This document shows positions 33,324 to 41,757 of a stretch of 64,000 nucleotides of DNA, piece after piece. The notes beneath the pieces were generated by a model. It searched no databases, had not been told where the DNA came from, and saw only the letters and a program-made list of their open reading frames with translations. The translations under genes and the position numbers were made by a program. Within the stretch, counting starts at the first letter, position 1, and each line of letters opens with the position of its first letter. The stretch covers positions 1,067,501 to 1,131,500 of the forward strand of contig NZ_CP040396.1 in assembly GCF_005577435.1 (NCBI RefSeq), written 5' to 3'. This stretch comes from Paenibacillus algicola (GTDB lineage: Bacteria > Bacillota > Bacilli > Paenibacillales > Paenibacillaceae).

Positions 33324-33635
33324 TTAGGTAAGTGTAAGTTTCGTATTAAGATCAAAAGGTGCAAAGATGGCAATTTGCTCGATCGGGAAGCTTAACGGTG
33401 TCGGAAATACAAAATTGGGCGCATTGGGCATCTTGATAATGGCGGGATTAAGCTGCACGGATCCGCCTCTCACTTCTTCCAGCGTCCCGGTGAAAATGGG
33501 TCTGAAGGTTTGACCCAAAATGTTGAGCTGGGAAGCGTTAAGAACTAGGATAATGTCCTGTCCGAGCAGATCAGTAAAGATACCATTTATATTTGCCTCA
33601 TCGGATGATGGATAATGAGAATGTTGGACGTTCAA
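33324..33635 (-). CDS. MnxE-like small partner of the multicopper oxidase
   Basis: A TTG start at 33635 with AAGGAGGGGTGA five bases upstream gives 103 residues; the longer frame reaching to 33737 has no ribosome-binding site and overlaps the preceding gene. The product (NGIFTDLLGQDIILVLNASQ, GGSVQLNPAIIKMPNAPN, PIEQIAIFAPFD) is beta-rich like its neighbour. Size and order match MnxE. It lies 15 bp before the MnxF-like gene, in the same operon. Confidence 0.62.
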   Translation of the reverse strand: MNVQHSHYPSSDEANINGIFTDLLGQDIILVLNASQLNILGQTFRPIFTGTLEEVRGGSVQLNPAIIKMPNAPNFVFPTPLSFPIEQIAIFAPFDLNTKLTLT

Positions 33636-33717
33636 TCGAATCACCCCTCCTTGACGATTGTGATAGCACTTAACATATTCCGATGCTATATATATGCTGC
33701 CAAAGAGGGAATTCATG

Positions 33718-34374
33718 CTATTGATCCACGCAAACAATCTCTATCTTCTCAAAAGGGACCCGTTCGATGGTTCTTCTCTTCTTTGCCGTTCGAATGACAA
33801 TCGCTTGCTCTGTCGTATCTAACAAAATTCCAGACACTTCAACATTCGGGGTATGACGCACTCTGATTTTCCTGCCGACTTGCTCCAGCAGAGCGACGCT
33901 TAATGGAATGCCATAAAACCGATTCAGCAATCTCACACTTCCAGAAACCGTGTCTGAGTAATTGTATAAAATTTGGCAATTTAGCTTGTTACTTAAATAA
34001 GGGTTATCCGTATGATGAGGAAATTTAGAGCTGCGTAGACTCGTGGTGACCGAAATCAGGTCATCAAACATGACATATCGTTGATGACTCCCCGTACATA
34101 ACTGCACATAATTACGCCCCGCCTGAACGAGTATACCTTGCAAAGATTTGAACATTCCTTGATAAGCAATGTTCAATTTCACATGCTTGTTTATTAATGA
34201 AGCCAGCTTTAACTGCAGCTGTCTTGGATTTTCAGGTTGTTTTGGATTGCCAAGAGACCGCAGAATATGATTGGCTTCTTCTATGCATGCTCGAAGTTCA
34301 ATAAATTGTTGTTCAGGTAAAGACGTCGTTGGCGAACTAATCCCAATTCTTTCACGTGTTTTTAATTTTTGCAC
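33718..34374 (-). CDS. LSM-like repeat protein at the head of the mnx-like operon
   Basis: The start codon is GTG-type after AGGAGGTT. The 218-residue product has a helical N-terminus (about 20-60) and two LSM-like beta modules. The first is LQGILVQAGRNYVQLCTGSH ... FDDLISV; the second is EVSGILLDTTEQAIVIRTAK ... FEKIEIV. It resembles DUF2642-type coat proteins. It is the first gene of the minus-strand operon leading to the oxidase and has a possible sigma-K promoter. Confidence 0.65.
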   Translation of the reverse strand: MQKLKTRERIGISSPTTSLPEQQFIELRACIEEANHILRSLGNPKQPENPRQLQLKLASLINKHVKLNIAYQGMFKSLQGILVQAGRNYVQLCTGSHQRYVMFDDLISVTTSLRSSKFPHHTDNPYLSNKLNCQILYNYSDTVSGSVRLLNRFYGIPLSVALLEQVGRKIRVRHTPNVEVSGILLDTTEQAIVIRTAKKRRTIERVPFEKIEIVCVDQ

Positions 34375-34404
34375 CGATCGGGAACCTCCTAGAAGAGTTT
34401 AGAA

Positions 34405-34432
34405 CAGTATATGGGTTTTCGCCTTTATGGGT
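34405..34432 (-). promoter_or_regulatory. Candidate sigma-K promoter of the mnx-like operon
   Basis: On the minus strand, AC (34432-34431), then a 17-bp spacer, then CATATACTG (34413-34405) fits the sigma-K pattern AC-N16/17-CATAnnnTA except for the last base. It lies about 30 bp before the start of the first gene. Sigma-K is the late mother-cell factor that drives coat genes. The divergent gene at 34553 has CATACCGTA at 34517-34525, but its -35 spacing is poor. Confidence 0.45.
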
Positions 34433-34552
34433 CTGGTTGCATGCCTATGTTTTAAGGATTTAAATGTTTAGGCCCTAGGCATTTGACTCAAGCACACCTC
34501 TTTGTATAGGCATATACATACCGTAAATACAAAAATGATGCGGAGGTTTAAC

Positions 34553-35023
34553 ATGAATAGGACCCCAAAGAGGTCGAAAGCGTGGGTAAAAAAAGACTGT
34601 CACCTTAAAGTCATAAAGCATCCGAAGGATTGTGCCTGTCATAAGCCTGTTTCCAGGCATAAATTCAATCGTAACCGTTGTTTCAAAATCATTAAAGGAG
34701 TAAAACCGCTAATTCAGCTTCGGCTGGCCGGGATCAACAGTAATCTGAATTTTGAGTTGTTCCGGCACAAAGGCAGCATGGTTATCATTGAAGTTGTGTC
34801 CGGGGAGAAGTCTGAGAACATCCGAGGGCTTTTAAGTCAGGTAGGAACAGACTACGTAGATATTAAAAAGTCTGATGGAAAAGTGGTTACGATTCTACAG
34901 AGTCAAATTCTCAAAATAGTATGGCTTGACCGAAAAAAAGCATCTCCGCTTGATCGTGCAAAGTATGTAGGAGATTTTCACAGCGAGGAAGACGGAGACT
35001 TTCTGGAGGATTTTGAGGAGTAG
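34553..35023 (+). CDS. Basic LSM-like protein, possible spore-coat component
   Basis: ATG 34553 follows GCGGAGG; earlier in-frame ATGs lack a site. The 156-residue product has a very basic, Cys/His-containing N-terminus (KDCHLKVIKHPKDCACHKPV). One LSM-like module follows (NIRGLLSQVGTDYVDIKKSD ... QILKIVWLD), then an acidic tail (EEDGDFLEDFEE). Divergent from the oxidase operon, it is probably a further coat or metal-handling member of that cluster, by inference. Confidence 0.6.
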   Translation: MNRTPKRSKAWVKKDCHLKVIKHPKDCACHKPVSRHKFNRNRCFKIIKGVKPLIQLRLAGINSNLNFELFRHKGSMVIIEVVSGEKSENIRGLLSQVGTDYVDIKKSDGKVVTILQSQILKIVWLDRKKASPLDRAKYVGDFHSEEDGDFLEDFEE

Positions 35024-35108
35024 ACGCCGCGAATAGCGCCATCTCCACATGTGCATACTGACCAAGGGCAGATCCGGTCATAATCAAGAGTAAAGGAAGT
35101 GTGCACAC

Positions 35109-35762
35109 GTGGATGTCATGGAGGCTATGAAAAAGCGTTATTCCGCCAAAGAGTTTGATCCGTCAAAAAGCATTTCAAGTGAGAATATGAGGAACATTGA
35201 GGCTTTGCTGCAGCTGGCCCCGTCATCGACCAATTTGCAGCCGTGGCATTTTATCATTGCTCAAACCGACGAGGGCAAGAAAAGAATGGCTCGTGCAGCA
35301 GAGGGGCTGTTCATTTTTAACAAATCCAAGGTGTTGAATGCTGCGGCAGTGGTGGTGTTCGCAACCAAAACAGATATTTCAGAAGAGTATCTGCAGCATC
35401 TTACAGATCGAGAAGATCAGGACGGTCGCTTTGCTCAAGGGAATTTCAAGACGGATAACCATAACGGCCGAAAAATGTTCGTGGACTTCCATAAATTTGA
35501 CTACAAGGATGTTCAGCAGTGGGCGGAGAAGCAGGTATACCTCAATTTGGGCAGCTTCCTGCTCGGGGTGGCGGCACTGGACATTGATGCTGTCGCAATG
35601 GAAGGCATGGATTTTCAGGCGCTCGACGATGAATTCAGCCTGAATGAAAAAGGATTCAGCTCCTGTGTCGTGGTTGCGCTGGGCTACCGGGCACCATCCG
35701 ATTTTAACGCAGCACTGCCGAAATCCAGACTGGATGTGGCTGAAATTATCGAGCATGTCTAG
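35109..35762 (+). CDS. NAD(P)H-dependent nitroreductase, NfsB-like
   Basis: The 217-residue product has the FMN-binding nitroreductase fold. Signs are MKKRYSAKEFDPSK at the N-terminus with the RYSAK phosphate-binding motif, LAPSSTNLQPWHF, and VYLNLGSFLLGVAALDIDAV in the dimer helix, ending in CVVVALGYRAPSDFN. Such enzymes reduce nitroaromatics, quinones and flavins as soluble homodimers. The start is GTG 35109 after AAAGGAAG. It is monocistronic with a terminator at 35775. Confidence 0.88.
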   Translation: MDVMEAMKKRYSAKEFDPSKSISSENMRNIEALLQLAPSSTNLQPWHFIIAQTDEGKKRMARAAEGLFIFNKSKVLNAAAVVVFATKTDISEEYLQHLTDREDQDGRFAQGNFKTDNHNGRKMFVDFHKFDYKDVQQWAEKQVYLNLGSFLLGVAALDIDAVAMEGMDFQALDDEFSLNEKGFSSCVVVALGYRAPSDFNAALPKSRLDVAEIIEHV

Positions 35763-35774
35763 TGAATAAGAGTC

Positions 35775-35818
35775 AACCGACAGAGGCGCCGGCTGGAACG
35801 GATCTCTGTCTTTTTATT
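35775..35818 (+). terminator. Rho-independent terminator after the nitroreductase gene
   Basis: GACAGAG pairs with CTCTGTC, followed by TTTTTATTTTT. Confidence 0.75.
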
Positions 35819-35934
35819 TTTCGATTTGTCCACAGATTTGATTATTCGATTTCATCAATCGGGTAAAGCCAATGCATCCGTAACCCATCCCAAACTTGAA
35901 CACTAAATTATGAAATACATACAAGGAGGGGCAC

Positions 35935-36117
35935 ATGTCTGACATACAAGCTTTGCGTATCGAGCAGCAAGAGGGCATCCGCATCCTGTTCGCTTGTGAA
36001 TCCGGCAGCCGAGTCGTTTCGCCTTCAAGGACAGCCACTACGATATGAAGCTTCTCTACCTCCGCCCGGTACAGTGGTACCTGTCGCTTGACAAGAAGCG
36101 GGAAGCTGTTTCGTAAA
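35935..36117 (+). pseudogene. YcgL-type nucleotidyltransferase fragment, frameshifted and deleted
   Basis: ATG 35935 follows AAGGAGGGG. The start reads MSDIQALRIEQQEGIRILFA then CESGSR, the N-terminal hallmark of the YcgL-type (pol-beta superfamily) nucleotidyltransferases. After that the frame is broken: another frame gives FAFKDSHYDMKLLYLRPVQW then YLSLDKKREAV, the next family segment, with the GFPS-x-DSDYD residues altered. The rest of the roughly 250-residue gene is missing. Confidence 0.7.
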
Positions 36118-36307
36118 ATCCAATCCCCCGCTGCCGGAGGAGGTGAAGGTATCTTTTCTACCAGAGAATGATATAATGATATGAAATGCTTTCATTTGTA
36201 AACATATGACAATAATCTACTGGAATACCCTATTATTTAGACATCATGGATTTCAGCGCTGCACCCGGTACATACAAATGTCTGGCTAAGACGAAGGGAG
36301 AACATGT

Positions 36308-37948
36308 ATGAAGAAGAAGTTGTATCATGCCTTAGCTGCGCTTGCAATTGTGGTTGCGCTCAATCCGCTAGGGGATGTGTTGGCGGCCAGCTCGTTTAAG
36401 GATATTGATCGGGTACCATGGGCGGAAAAAGAAATTTCAAAGATGGCACTGATGGGTGTGGTAACAGGAGAGCCGTCAGGAGCTTTTAAGCCTAACGAAA
36501 GTGTGACGAAACAGGAAACCATCGCGCAGGTCATTCGTCTTTTGGGCTGGGACAACTCAGAGACCGAAAACCAGACTGACCCTCTCTCAGTAGACACTTG
36601 GGCCAAACCTTATGTGGCACTGGCGATTGAGAAAGGCTTGATTGACCCTGCCGAGGAAAAGCAGCTTTCTGCATGGGGCAGACAGGCCGCGAGCCGGGAG
36701 TGGGCCTCCAGGCTGATCATTCGGGCGACAAAACGTGAGGGAGATGCAGTGGCACTCACAGGAGTTGCTTCGACATTCCGGGACGCTGCTCAAGTTTCCC
36801 CGGAATATAAAGGTTATGTCAACGCGGCAGTTCGCCTCGAGATTATGCAGGGTTTCACTGACCGTACATTTAAGCCGGATGTAGAAGTTACCCGCGCTCA
36901 GATGACGGTACTGCTTGCCAATGCACTGCCTTATATGGATGGAAAGAGCAAGGTAGTCAGTGGAATTGTCAGCAGTATTACAAAAGATACTATCACAATT
37001 AAGCAATCTGGAGAAACGGTCTCTTTCGATATTACTGATGAGAGTTTGTTCTATGGAAAAGGAAGCAAGAAACCTATACCAAGATCCAATCTGCTGCCTG
37101 GCACGCCTGTAACGCTTACAGCATCGGGCGGCAGCGGACTTGTAATTGAGGCGGTTGATCAGGTGCGGACGATCAAGCCTCCAGTAGCAGAACAAGGAGA
37201 ACAAGGACCGATTGGACCGGCCGGGCCACCAGGGCCTGCGGGACCTCAAGGGCCGCAGGGACCATCGGGCTCCTCAGGTTCTCCAGGCTCTCCAGGCTCA
37301 CAAGGACCGGCAGGTCCAGAAGGTCCACAGGGACCGGCAGGAACAGGGGCGCCAGGTCCAGTCGGACCACAGGGCCCAGCAGGCAACGATGGAGCACCAG
37401 GTGCCACAGGACCGCAAGGTCCAGCGGGACCAGCCGGACCACAGGGCCCAGCAGGCAATGATGGAGCACCAGGTGCCACAGGTCCAGCCGGTCCAGTGGG
37501 ACCAGCCGGATCACAGGGGCTTCCTGGAGCGGACGGAATGGATTACGGTCCATATACCGGTTTTGCTGCTAACACGAGTGGATATGTTATGGCGGTTGTT
37601 ATGAACGGTACTGACATACCACTGCCGGATGCACAAAATATGGGTTCGTATATATCTTCTTCAAGAACTACTACATTCATCGTCAATGAAGCAGGAAGAT
37701 ATAAGCTGAGTTATAGCATTAACTTAACGGAACCACTGTTAGTCAGCACGCGAATCAATGTGAGCGGCGTGCAGGTTAGGGCATCAACGATCGAGCCCAT
37801 TAACCCCCAAAGCCAATTCAGTGCAAGTGTAATTGTAAATCTTTCGGCGGGAGACACGGTAAGTCTGCAGATGTACGGCATAAACAGAGCTATAAACTTA
37901 CTGCCAGCTAGTCAAGGCGCATCGCTGATGATTGAGAGAATTGGATAA
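36308..37948 (+). CDS. S-layer-homology, collagen-like surface protein with BclA/C1q-like head
   Basis: The 546-residue product has a signal peptide (to about residue 26) and three SLH-type repeats at about 28-82, 95-145 and 155-213 ([40 protein letters not shown]). These usually bind pyruvylated wall polymer. A beta linker (about 217-290) follows. Residues about 294-405 are Gly-X-Y repeats such as [22 protein letters not shown]-terminal domain of about 130 residues ([29 protein letters not shown]) resembles BclA/C1q trimer heads. It should form trimeric stalks anchored to the wall. Confidence 0.88.
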   Translation: MKKKLYHALAALAIVVALNPLGDVLAASSFKDIDRVPWAEKEISKMALMGVVTGEPSGAFKPNESVTKQETIAQVIRLLGWDNSETENQTDPLSVDTWAKPYVALAIEKGLIDPAEEKQLSAWGRQAASREWASRLIIRATKREGDAVALTGVASTFRDAAQVSPEYKGYVNAAVRLEIMQGFTDRTFKPDVEVTRAQMTVLLANALPYMDGKSKVVSGIVSSITKDTITIKQSGETVSFDITDESLFYGKGSKKPIPRSNLLPGTPVTLTASGGSGLVIEAVDQVRTIKPPVAEQGEQGPIGPAGPPGPAGPQGPQGPSGSSGSPGSPGSQGPAGPEGPQGPAGTGAPGPVGPQGPAGNDGAPGATGPQGPAGPAGPQGPAGNDGAPGATGPAGPVGPAGSQGLPGADGMDYGPYTGFAANTSGYVMAVVMNGTDIPLPDAQNMGSYISSSRTTTFIVNEAGRYKLSYSINLTEPLLVSTRINVSGVQVRASTIEPINPQSQFSASVIVNLSAGDTVSLQMYGINRAINLLPASQGASLMIERIG

Positions 37949-37964
37949 ACGTTTGCAATCGCAG

Positions 37965-38015
37965 AAAAAACCGATGGAAGCACAGGATAATCTCCTGAGC
38001 CTTCATCGGTTTTTT
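37965..38015 (+). terminator. Strong rho-independent terminator
   Basis: AAAAAACCGATGGAAG pairs with CTTCATCGGTTTTTT across an 18-base loop, just after the collagen-like gene. Confidence 0.9.
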
Positions 38016-38085
38016 GAAGTGTTCAAATTATATTAAAGGGGCTGATATGGCTGGCAGCTCCGGGAGATGTCGCAGCAAGCTTAAG

Positions 38086-38130
38086 CCAGGCAGGACCCAC
38101 GTTACAAGTTGGTCCCGCAGCTTTTTTTAC
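38086..38130 (+). terminator. Hairpin with T-run in the leader before 38262
   Basis: GCAGGACC pairs with GGTCCCGC, followed by AGCTTTTTTTAC. It lies 130 bp before the carbohydrate-binding-like gene. It could be a plain terminator or an attenuator; GGTCCCGC recalls a T-box end, but the rest of a T-box leader is not evident. Confidence 0.45.
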
Positions 38131-38261
38131 TTTTCAATAATTTATGGCAAAAGGGGAGATTTTATAGGGCAATTCCAATACAATAAGGAGAGTGGTGTTT
38201 TCGTGCAAGGAATCGAAGGCGCTTTCAGCTTGGCATACTTATTACAACGGAGGTTTTGCAG

Positions 38262-39050
38262 ATGACTCAGTTATCACTTTCCATTGAACAGGCAGACGGC
38301 ACGGTAAAGGCAGAGCACCAGGGTGAGGACAAGGCGGTACTGGTGTACAAGCAGGCTTATGAAGAAGGCGATGTCATTGTATTGAACAGCTCGGAGTCTG
38401 GCGTCTATCTCGTTATTCAGCTGGAGGATACGATTCCACCGGCGTATGTTTACCTGAAAGGGAATACATATCGTTATCCTGTACCTCCAAGTGAGAAGAG
38501 GGTATCCTATTCGCCGAAATCCTTTACGGGCAGTGTGCATGTGCTTCAGGCGCGGCTGGCTACTGAGGACGAGCGGTCTGCGACCAAGAACCTCGCGTAC
38601 AACAGCTTTGATCAATCGGACAATGAGCAGTGCTTCCCGCATGCTTCAGCGAATGTGCAGACCCGGGGCGAGTCCGTATTTGCTCCACGAAACGCGATTA
38701 ACGGCAATACCATTTCCCACTCTCATGGACCTTGGCCGTTCGAATCCTGGGGCATCAATCAGCGGGCGGATGCAGCGATTACTGTGCATTTTGGCCGAAC
38801 GGTGGAGGTGGAGAGCGTAGCTTTGACCCTTCGTGCAGATTTCCCGCATGATAACTATTGGACACAAGCGACACTGACCTTCTCCGATGGCAGCAAGCAG
38901 GTGGTTCATCTGGAAAAGAGCGGGGAGCCGCAGTCCTTTGCCGTAGAGCCCAAAAGCATTGAGTGGGTAACCTTGAGCGAGCTAATCCCCTCGGACGATC
39001 CGTCTCCGTTCCCGGCATTAACACAAATTGAGGTATACGGGCGGGATTAA
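38262..39050 (+). CDS. Discoidin/F5-8C-like carbohydrate-binding protein, cytoplasmic or non-classically placed
   Basis: ATG 38262 follows CGGAGG at 8 nt; the frame upstream lacks a site. The 262-residue product has no signal peptide. The N-terminal half (VLVYKQAYEEGDVIVLNSSE, VYLVIQLEDTIPPAYVYLKG) and a C-terminal galactose-binding-like domain (PRNAINGNTISHSHGPWPFE, SWGINQRADAAITVHFGRTV, IEVYGRD) resemble proteins annotated as sugar-binding or DUF7402-like. A role in sugar metabolism is inferred from the fold only. A terminator follows. Confidence 0.6.
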   Translation: MTQLSLSIEQADGTVKAEHQGEDKAVLVYKQAYEEGDVIVLNSSESGVYLVIQLEDTIPPAYVYLKGNTYRYPVPPSEKRVSYSPKSFTGSVHVLQARLATEDERSATKNLAYNSFDQSDNEQCFPHASANVQTRGESVFAPRNAINGNTISHSHGPWPFESWGINQRADAAITVHFGRTVEVESVALTLRADFPHDNYWTQATLTFSDGSKQVVHLEKSGEPQSFAVEPKSIEWVTLSELIPSDDPSPFPALTQIEVYGRD

Positions 39051-39089
39051 AGAAAGAGAAGTCGTACGCAAGGCTATACACAGAATGGA

Positions 39090-39138
39090 AGGAACGCCTT
39101 TCGCTGCCCTCAAGGGGGAGCGGGAGGCGTTTTTTTAC
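39090..39138 (+). terminator. Rho-independent terminator
   Basis: ACGCCT ... AGGCGT hairpin with inner CCCTC/GGGAG pairing, followed by TTTTTTT, after 39050. Confidence 0.8.
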
Positions 39139-39260
39139 AGCCGTCTTCAAATCGTAAACCTATTCATGAAAAATTATCCTGTTGAAAAGAGGCGTCACCA
39201 TGTACAATCATTTATAGCAATTTACGACAATATTCGACATTGAGTGAGGGGACTTCAGGC

Positions 39261-40730
39261 ATGACACATCTGCAGCAGCATTTACGCGATGACCTTCGGC
39301 GGAAGAACGGTTGGATTTTTAAAATTTTGGTGATGAACGGGCTATTATCGATTGGGAGTCTGGTTGGTCTTGGAGCAAGCCTGGACATGATCCTGATGAA
39401 CCTCATCGGCAATGTGGTGATGCTAGGCTTCTTTGCATTTTTTCATTTTCGGCATCGGGCTGTGACCTATATTCCGTTCATACCTATTGTTGGCTATACG
39501 TTAATTACGTTTGGCGTGTCCATGTTAAAGCCGGATTTCGTTAATGTGTTCGCAGTTTTTGTGATTCTGATCTTGTCGATGGTGTACATGTATCGCTCTT
39601 ATTTGTTGACAGGAATTATCTGTGGTTTGGTGTTAATACTGTATATTTTGTTCGGGCAAAGTGAAGTCCTCGGATTGGAAAAATACGCTTCCAGCTCGGC
39701 ATTCTATCTCTACATTCTCGGGTCGGTCATCCTGCTCTTCTTCTCCAAGGTTACGGGAAGCCTGGTGAAGGATATTGCGGCGTCTTCCTCTCAAAGCCAG
39801 ACCTTATATGAACAAATGTCCCAGCAAAAAGAGCATCTCCTCCAGGAAACCTCCGGCATTTCCACGGAGCTGACCTCGATCACGGCAGCAAGCATTGACA
39901 ATTTGGAAGCGTTCCGCCGTATGGGAACTGCTTTTGAAGAAATGACGGAGGGAGCGAACGAGCAGGCCGCTTCCACCCAAACGATCACCGACAACATCTA
40001 CAAAACCTCCCAGCAACTTACAGCGATGACGGAGGCTGTGCATATGCTGAATCAGCAAGCGGCGCAAGCCAAGGTGACTTCCCATGAAGGCGGTCTCCGG
40101 ATCACGGAGATGGATATGCTCATGAAGGAGCTGGAAACGGTACTGCTCACCCTTTCCCAGAGCATGAAGGAGCTGGATGGGCGAATTACGGAAACGGAGG
40201 GCTTCAATCAGGTCATTCGTGCTATCGCGGACCAGACGAATCTGTTGTCGGTCAATGCGAGCATTGAGGCCGCCAGGTCAGGGCAGTATGGAGCAGGCTT
40301 TTCAATCATTGCCAGCGAGATTCGCAAGCTTTCAGAATCTGCCGGTGATTCTGCCAAACGGATTTCGAACAATTTATCGGATATCACGATGTACTCCCAG
40401 AACACGCTGCGCCGCCTGAATGAGGTTGTGTCCAGAGTCGCAGGCAGCTCGGAGACGACTTCAAGCGCCCGGGCAGCCTTCCAGCAGATCGACGCGGACA
40501 TTGGGAATTTGAATGGTAAGGCGGAGGAAATGGAAAGGATGATTACCGGTGTAACGGAAGCCAATCAGTCCACTTATGATGTGACCCATGAATTTATTTC
40601 GATTTCCCAGCAAACGGCGGCGACCATGGAGGAGCTGAAGGCTTCCGTGGATGAACTGCTATACAGTAATGAACGCAGTGTGCAGAGTCTGCGGCAGGCG
40701 GATCAAAGACTGAACAACATGCAGGTTTAG
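39261..40730 (+). CDS. Methyl-accepting chemotaxis-type transducer with six-helix membrane sensor
   Basis: ATG 39261 follows GAGGGG at 9 nt. The N-terminal 180 residues have six hydrophobic segments (for example ILVMNGLLSIGSLVGLGASL, VFVILILSMVYMYRSYLLTG) and no HAMP domain. The cytoplasmic MCP signalling domain follows, with a hairpin tip around IRAIADQTNLLSVNASIEAA then RSGQYGAGFSIIASEIRKL. Such transducers signal to CheA/CheW. The ligand is unknown; the sensor seems to sit fully in the membrane. It is a single-gene unit with a terminator behind. Confidence 0.9.
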   Translation: MTHLQQHLRDDLRRKNGWIFKILVMNGLLSIGSLVGLGASLDMILMNLIGNVVMLGFFAFFHFRHRAVTYIPFIPIVGYTLITFGVSMLKPDFVNVFAVFVILILSMVYMYRSYLLTGIICGLVLILYILFGQSEVLGLEKYASSSAFYLYILGSVILLFFSKVTGSLVKDIAASSSQSQTLYEQMSQQKEHLLQETSGISTELTSITAASIDNLEAFRRMGTAFEEMTEGANEQAASTQTITDNIYKTSQQLTAMTEAVHMLNQQAAQAKVTSHEGGLRITEMDMLMKELETVLLTLSQSMKELDGRITETEGFNQVIRAIADQTNLLSVNASIEAARSGQYGAGFSIIASEIRKLSESAGDSAKRISNNLSDITMYSQNTLRRLNEVVSRVAGSSETTSSARAAFQQIDADIGNLNGKAEEMERMITGVTEANQSTYDVTHEFISISQQTAATMEELKASVDELLYSNERSVQSLRQADQRLNNMQV

Positions 40731-40745
40731 GCCTGAGCGGCTTAC

Positions 40746-40805
40746 AGCCCCGTCATCTCCTGGAATGCCTGAGGGCAGGAAAAGGACGCGGGGTTGTTTT
40801 TTTAT
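40746..40805 (+). terminator. Terminator after the chemotaxis gene
   Basis: CCCCGTC ... GACGCGGGG hairpin with an inner dyad, then TTGTTTTTTTA. The 306 bp that follow (40806-41111) hold no gene that I can support. Confidence 0.75.
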
Positions 40806-41111
40806 ATAGAGTGCTGATGTAAGCCAGGTGCAGGGACAATGGACGGGGATATGGGTATGGATAGAGAGTGAGCGGTTGAGACAGGTTTCGCGCTCCGCGC
40901 AGTTCGCTTGGATTTCGGGATGATTATAGATTGGCGTGTGACACCCGTTTCGCACCACTGTGCGCTGGGAGCAACGCGCAGTACAGATTTAAGCGAACGG
41001 TTGATATTCTGGATTCGGTTGAAGTCGTGAGGAGTTGTGAGGGACAAATTGATGTCATGCTCAGCCCGGGATCGTGCCGGGTGATTCTAACAGAGATGAG
41101 GAGGCCGGGGA

Positions 41112-41681
41112 ATGCGTCGGTGGGTTATATTTTTTACAGAGCGTCTGTACCAGATGGTGAATTGGAAGGGGGTTGCTGTGGCGGTATTGGTGTTCGCGGG
41201 CTTTATCGCATGGGTCCTGCCAAGGCAGGCAAGCTTGTCGGAGTCCGCATCGGGGAGCGGGGAATCTCCGGATTCCTCGCTGTGGTACACCTCGGCAGAC
41301 TTGTACCGGATTGCAGAGATCTATGGGGAGGAGGGACGAGCACATTACATTGAGGCGCGCTTTACCTTTGATGTGATCTGGCCGCTGGTGTACCTGGGCT
41401 TCCTGACGATTGCTTTGACTGCCGCATATGTCTTTCTGTCCTCGGGCAGTCGGTGGAGGGCTGTCAATCTGCTGCCGCTGGGCGGCTGGGGGTTTGACTG
41501 GCTGGAGAATCTCGGCTCCTCGCTGGTGATGTACCGCTATCCTGCCCGGACTCTCGTCATTGCCGAGATGACGCCCATCTTTACACTAATCAAGTGGTGT
41601 CTAATCTACGCCAGCTTTGGCGCGCTGGTGGTTGGCATCGTGCTGTCTGTACTCCATAGGTTTAGGAAAAAAAGAAGCTGA
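41112..41681 (+). CDS. Four-helix membrane protein, unknown
   Basis: The ATG follows AGGAGG. The 189-residue product has hydrophobic segments at about 20-36, 88-110, 120-142 and 160-182, and a polar external loop between the first two (SESASGSGESPDSSLWYTS, DLYRIAEIYGEEGRAHYIEA). The C-terminus is basic (HRFRKKRS). The architecture is shared by many Bacillota membrane proteins of unknown role. It precedes the 51-bp tandem array by about 75 bp. Confidence 0.75.
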   Translation: MRRWVIFFTERLYQMVNWKGVAVAVLVFAGFIAWVLPRQASLSESASGSGESPDSSLWYTSADLYRIAEIYGEEGRAHYIEARFTFDVIWPLVYLGFLTIALTAAYVFLSSGSRWRAVNLLPLGGWGFDWLENLGSSLVMYRYPARTLVIAEMTPIFTLIKWCLIYASFGALVVGIVLSVLHRFRKKRS

Positions 41682-41757
41682 CGTGCGCCGTGCGCGCCAT
41701 GCGCGGGCGCTGGGACGCGGGCGATCAGCGGCTGGAATGAGTGTGGTTTTTCGAGTT

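Noticed and set aside
34502..34552. Longer N-terminus of the basic LSM-like protein
   Set aside because: No ribosome-binding site precedes ATG 34502, while GCGGAGG is well placed for ATG 34553.
38086..38130. T-box riboswitch before 38262
   Set aside because: GGTCCCGC with a T-run recalls a T-box end, but no specifier stem or conserved T-box sequence is visible, and the gene is not of amino-acid metabolism.
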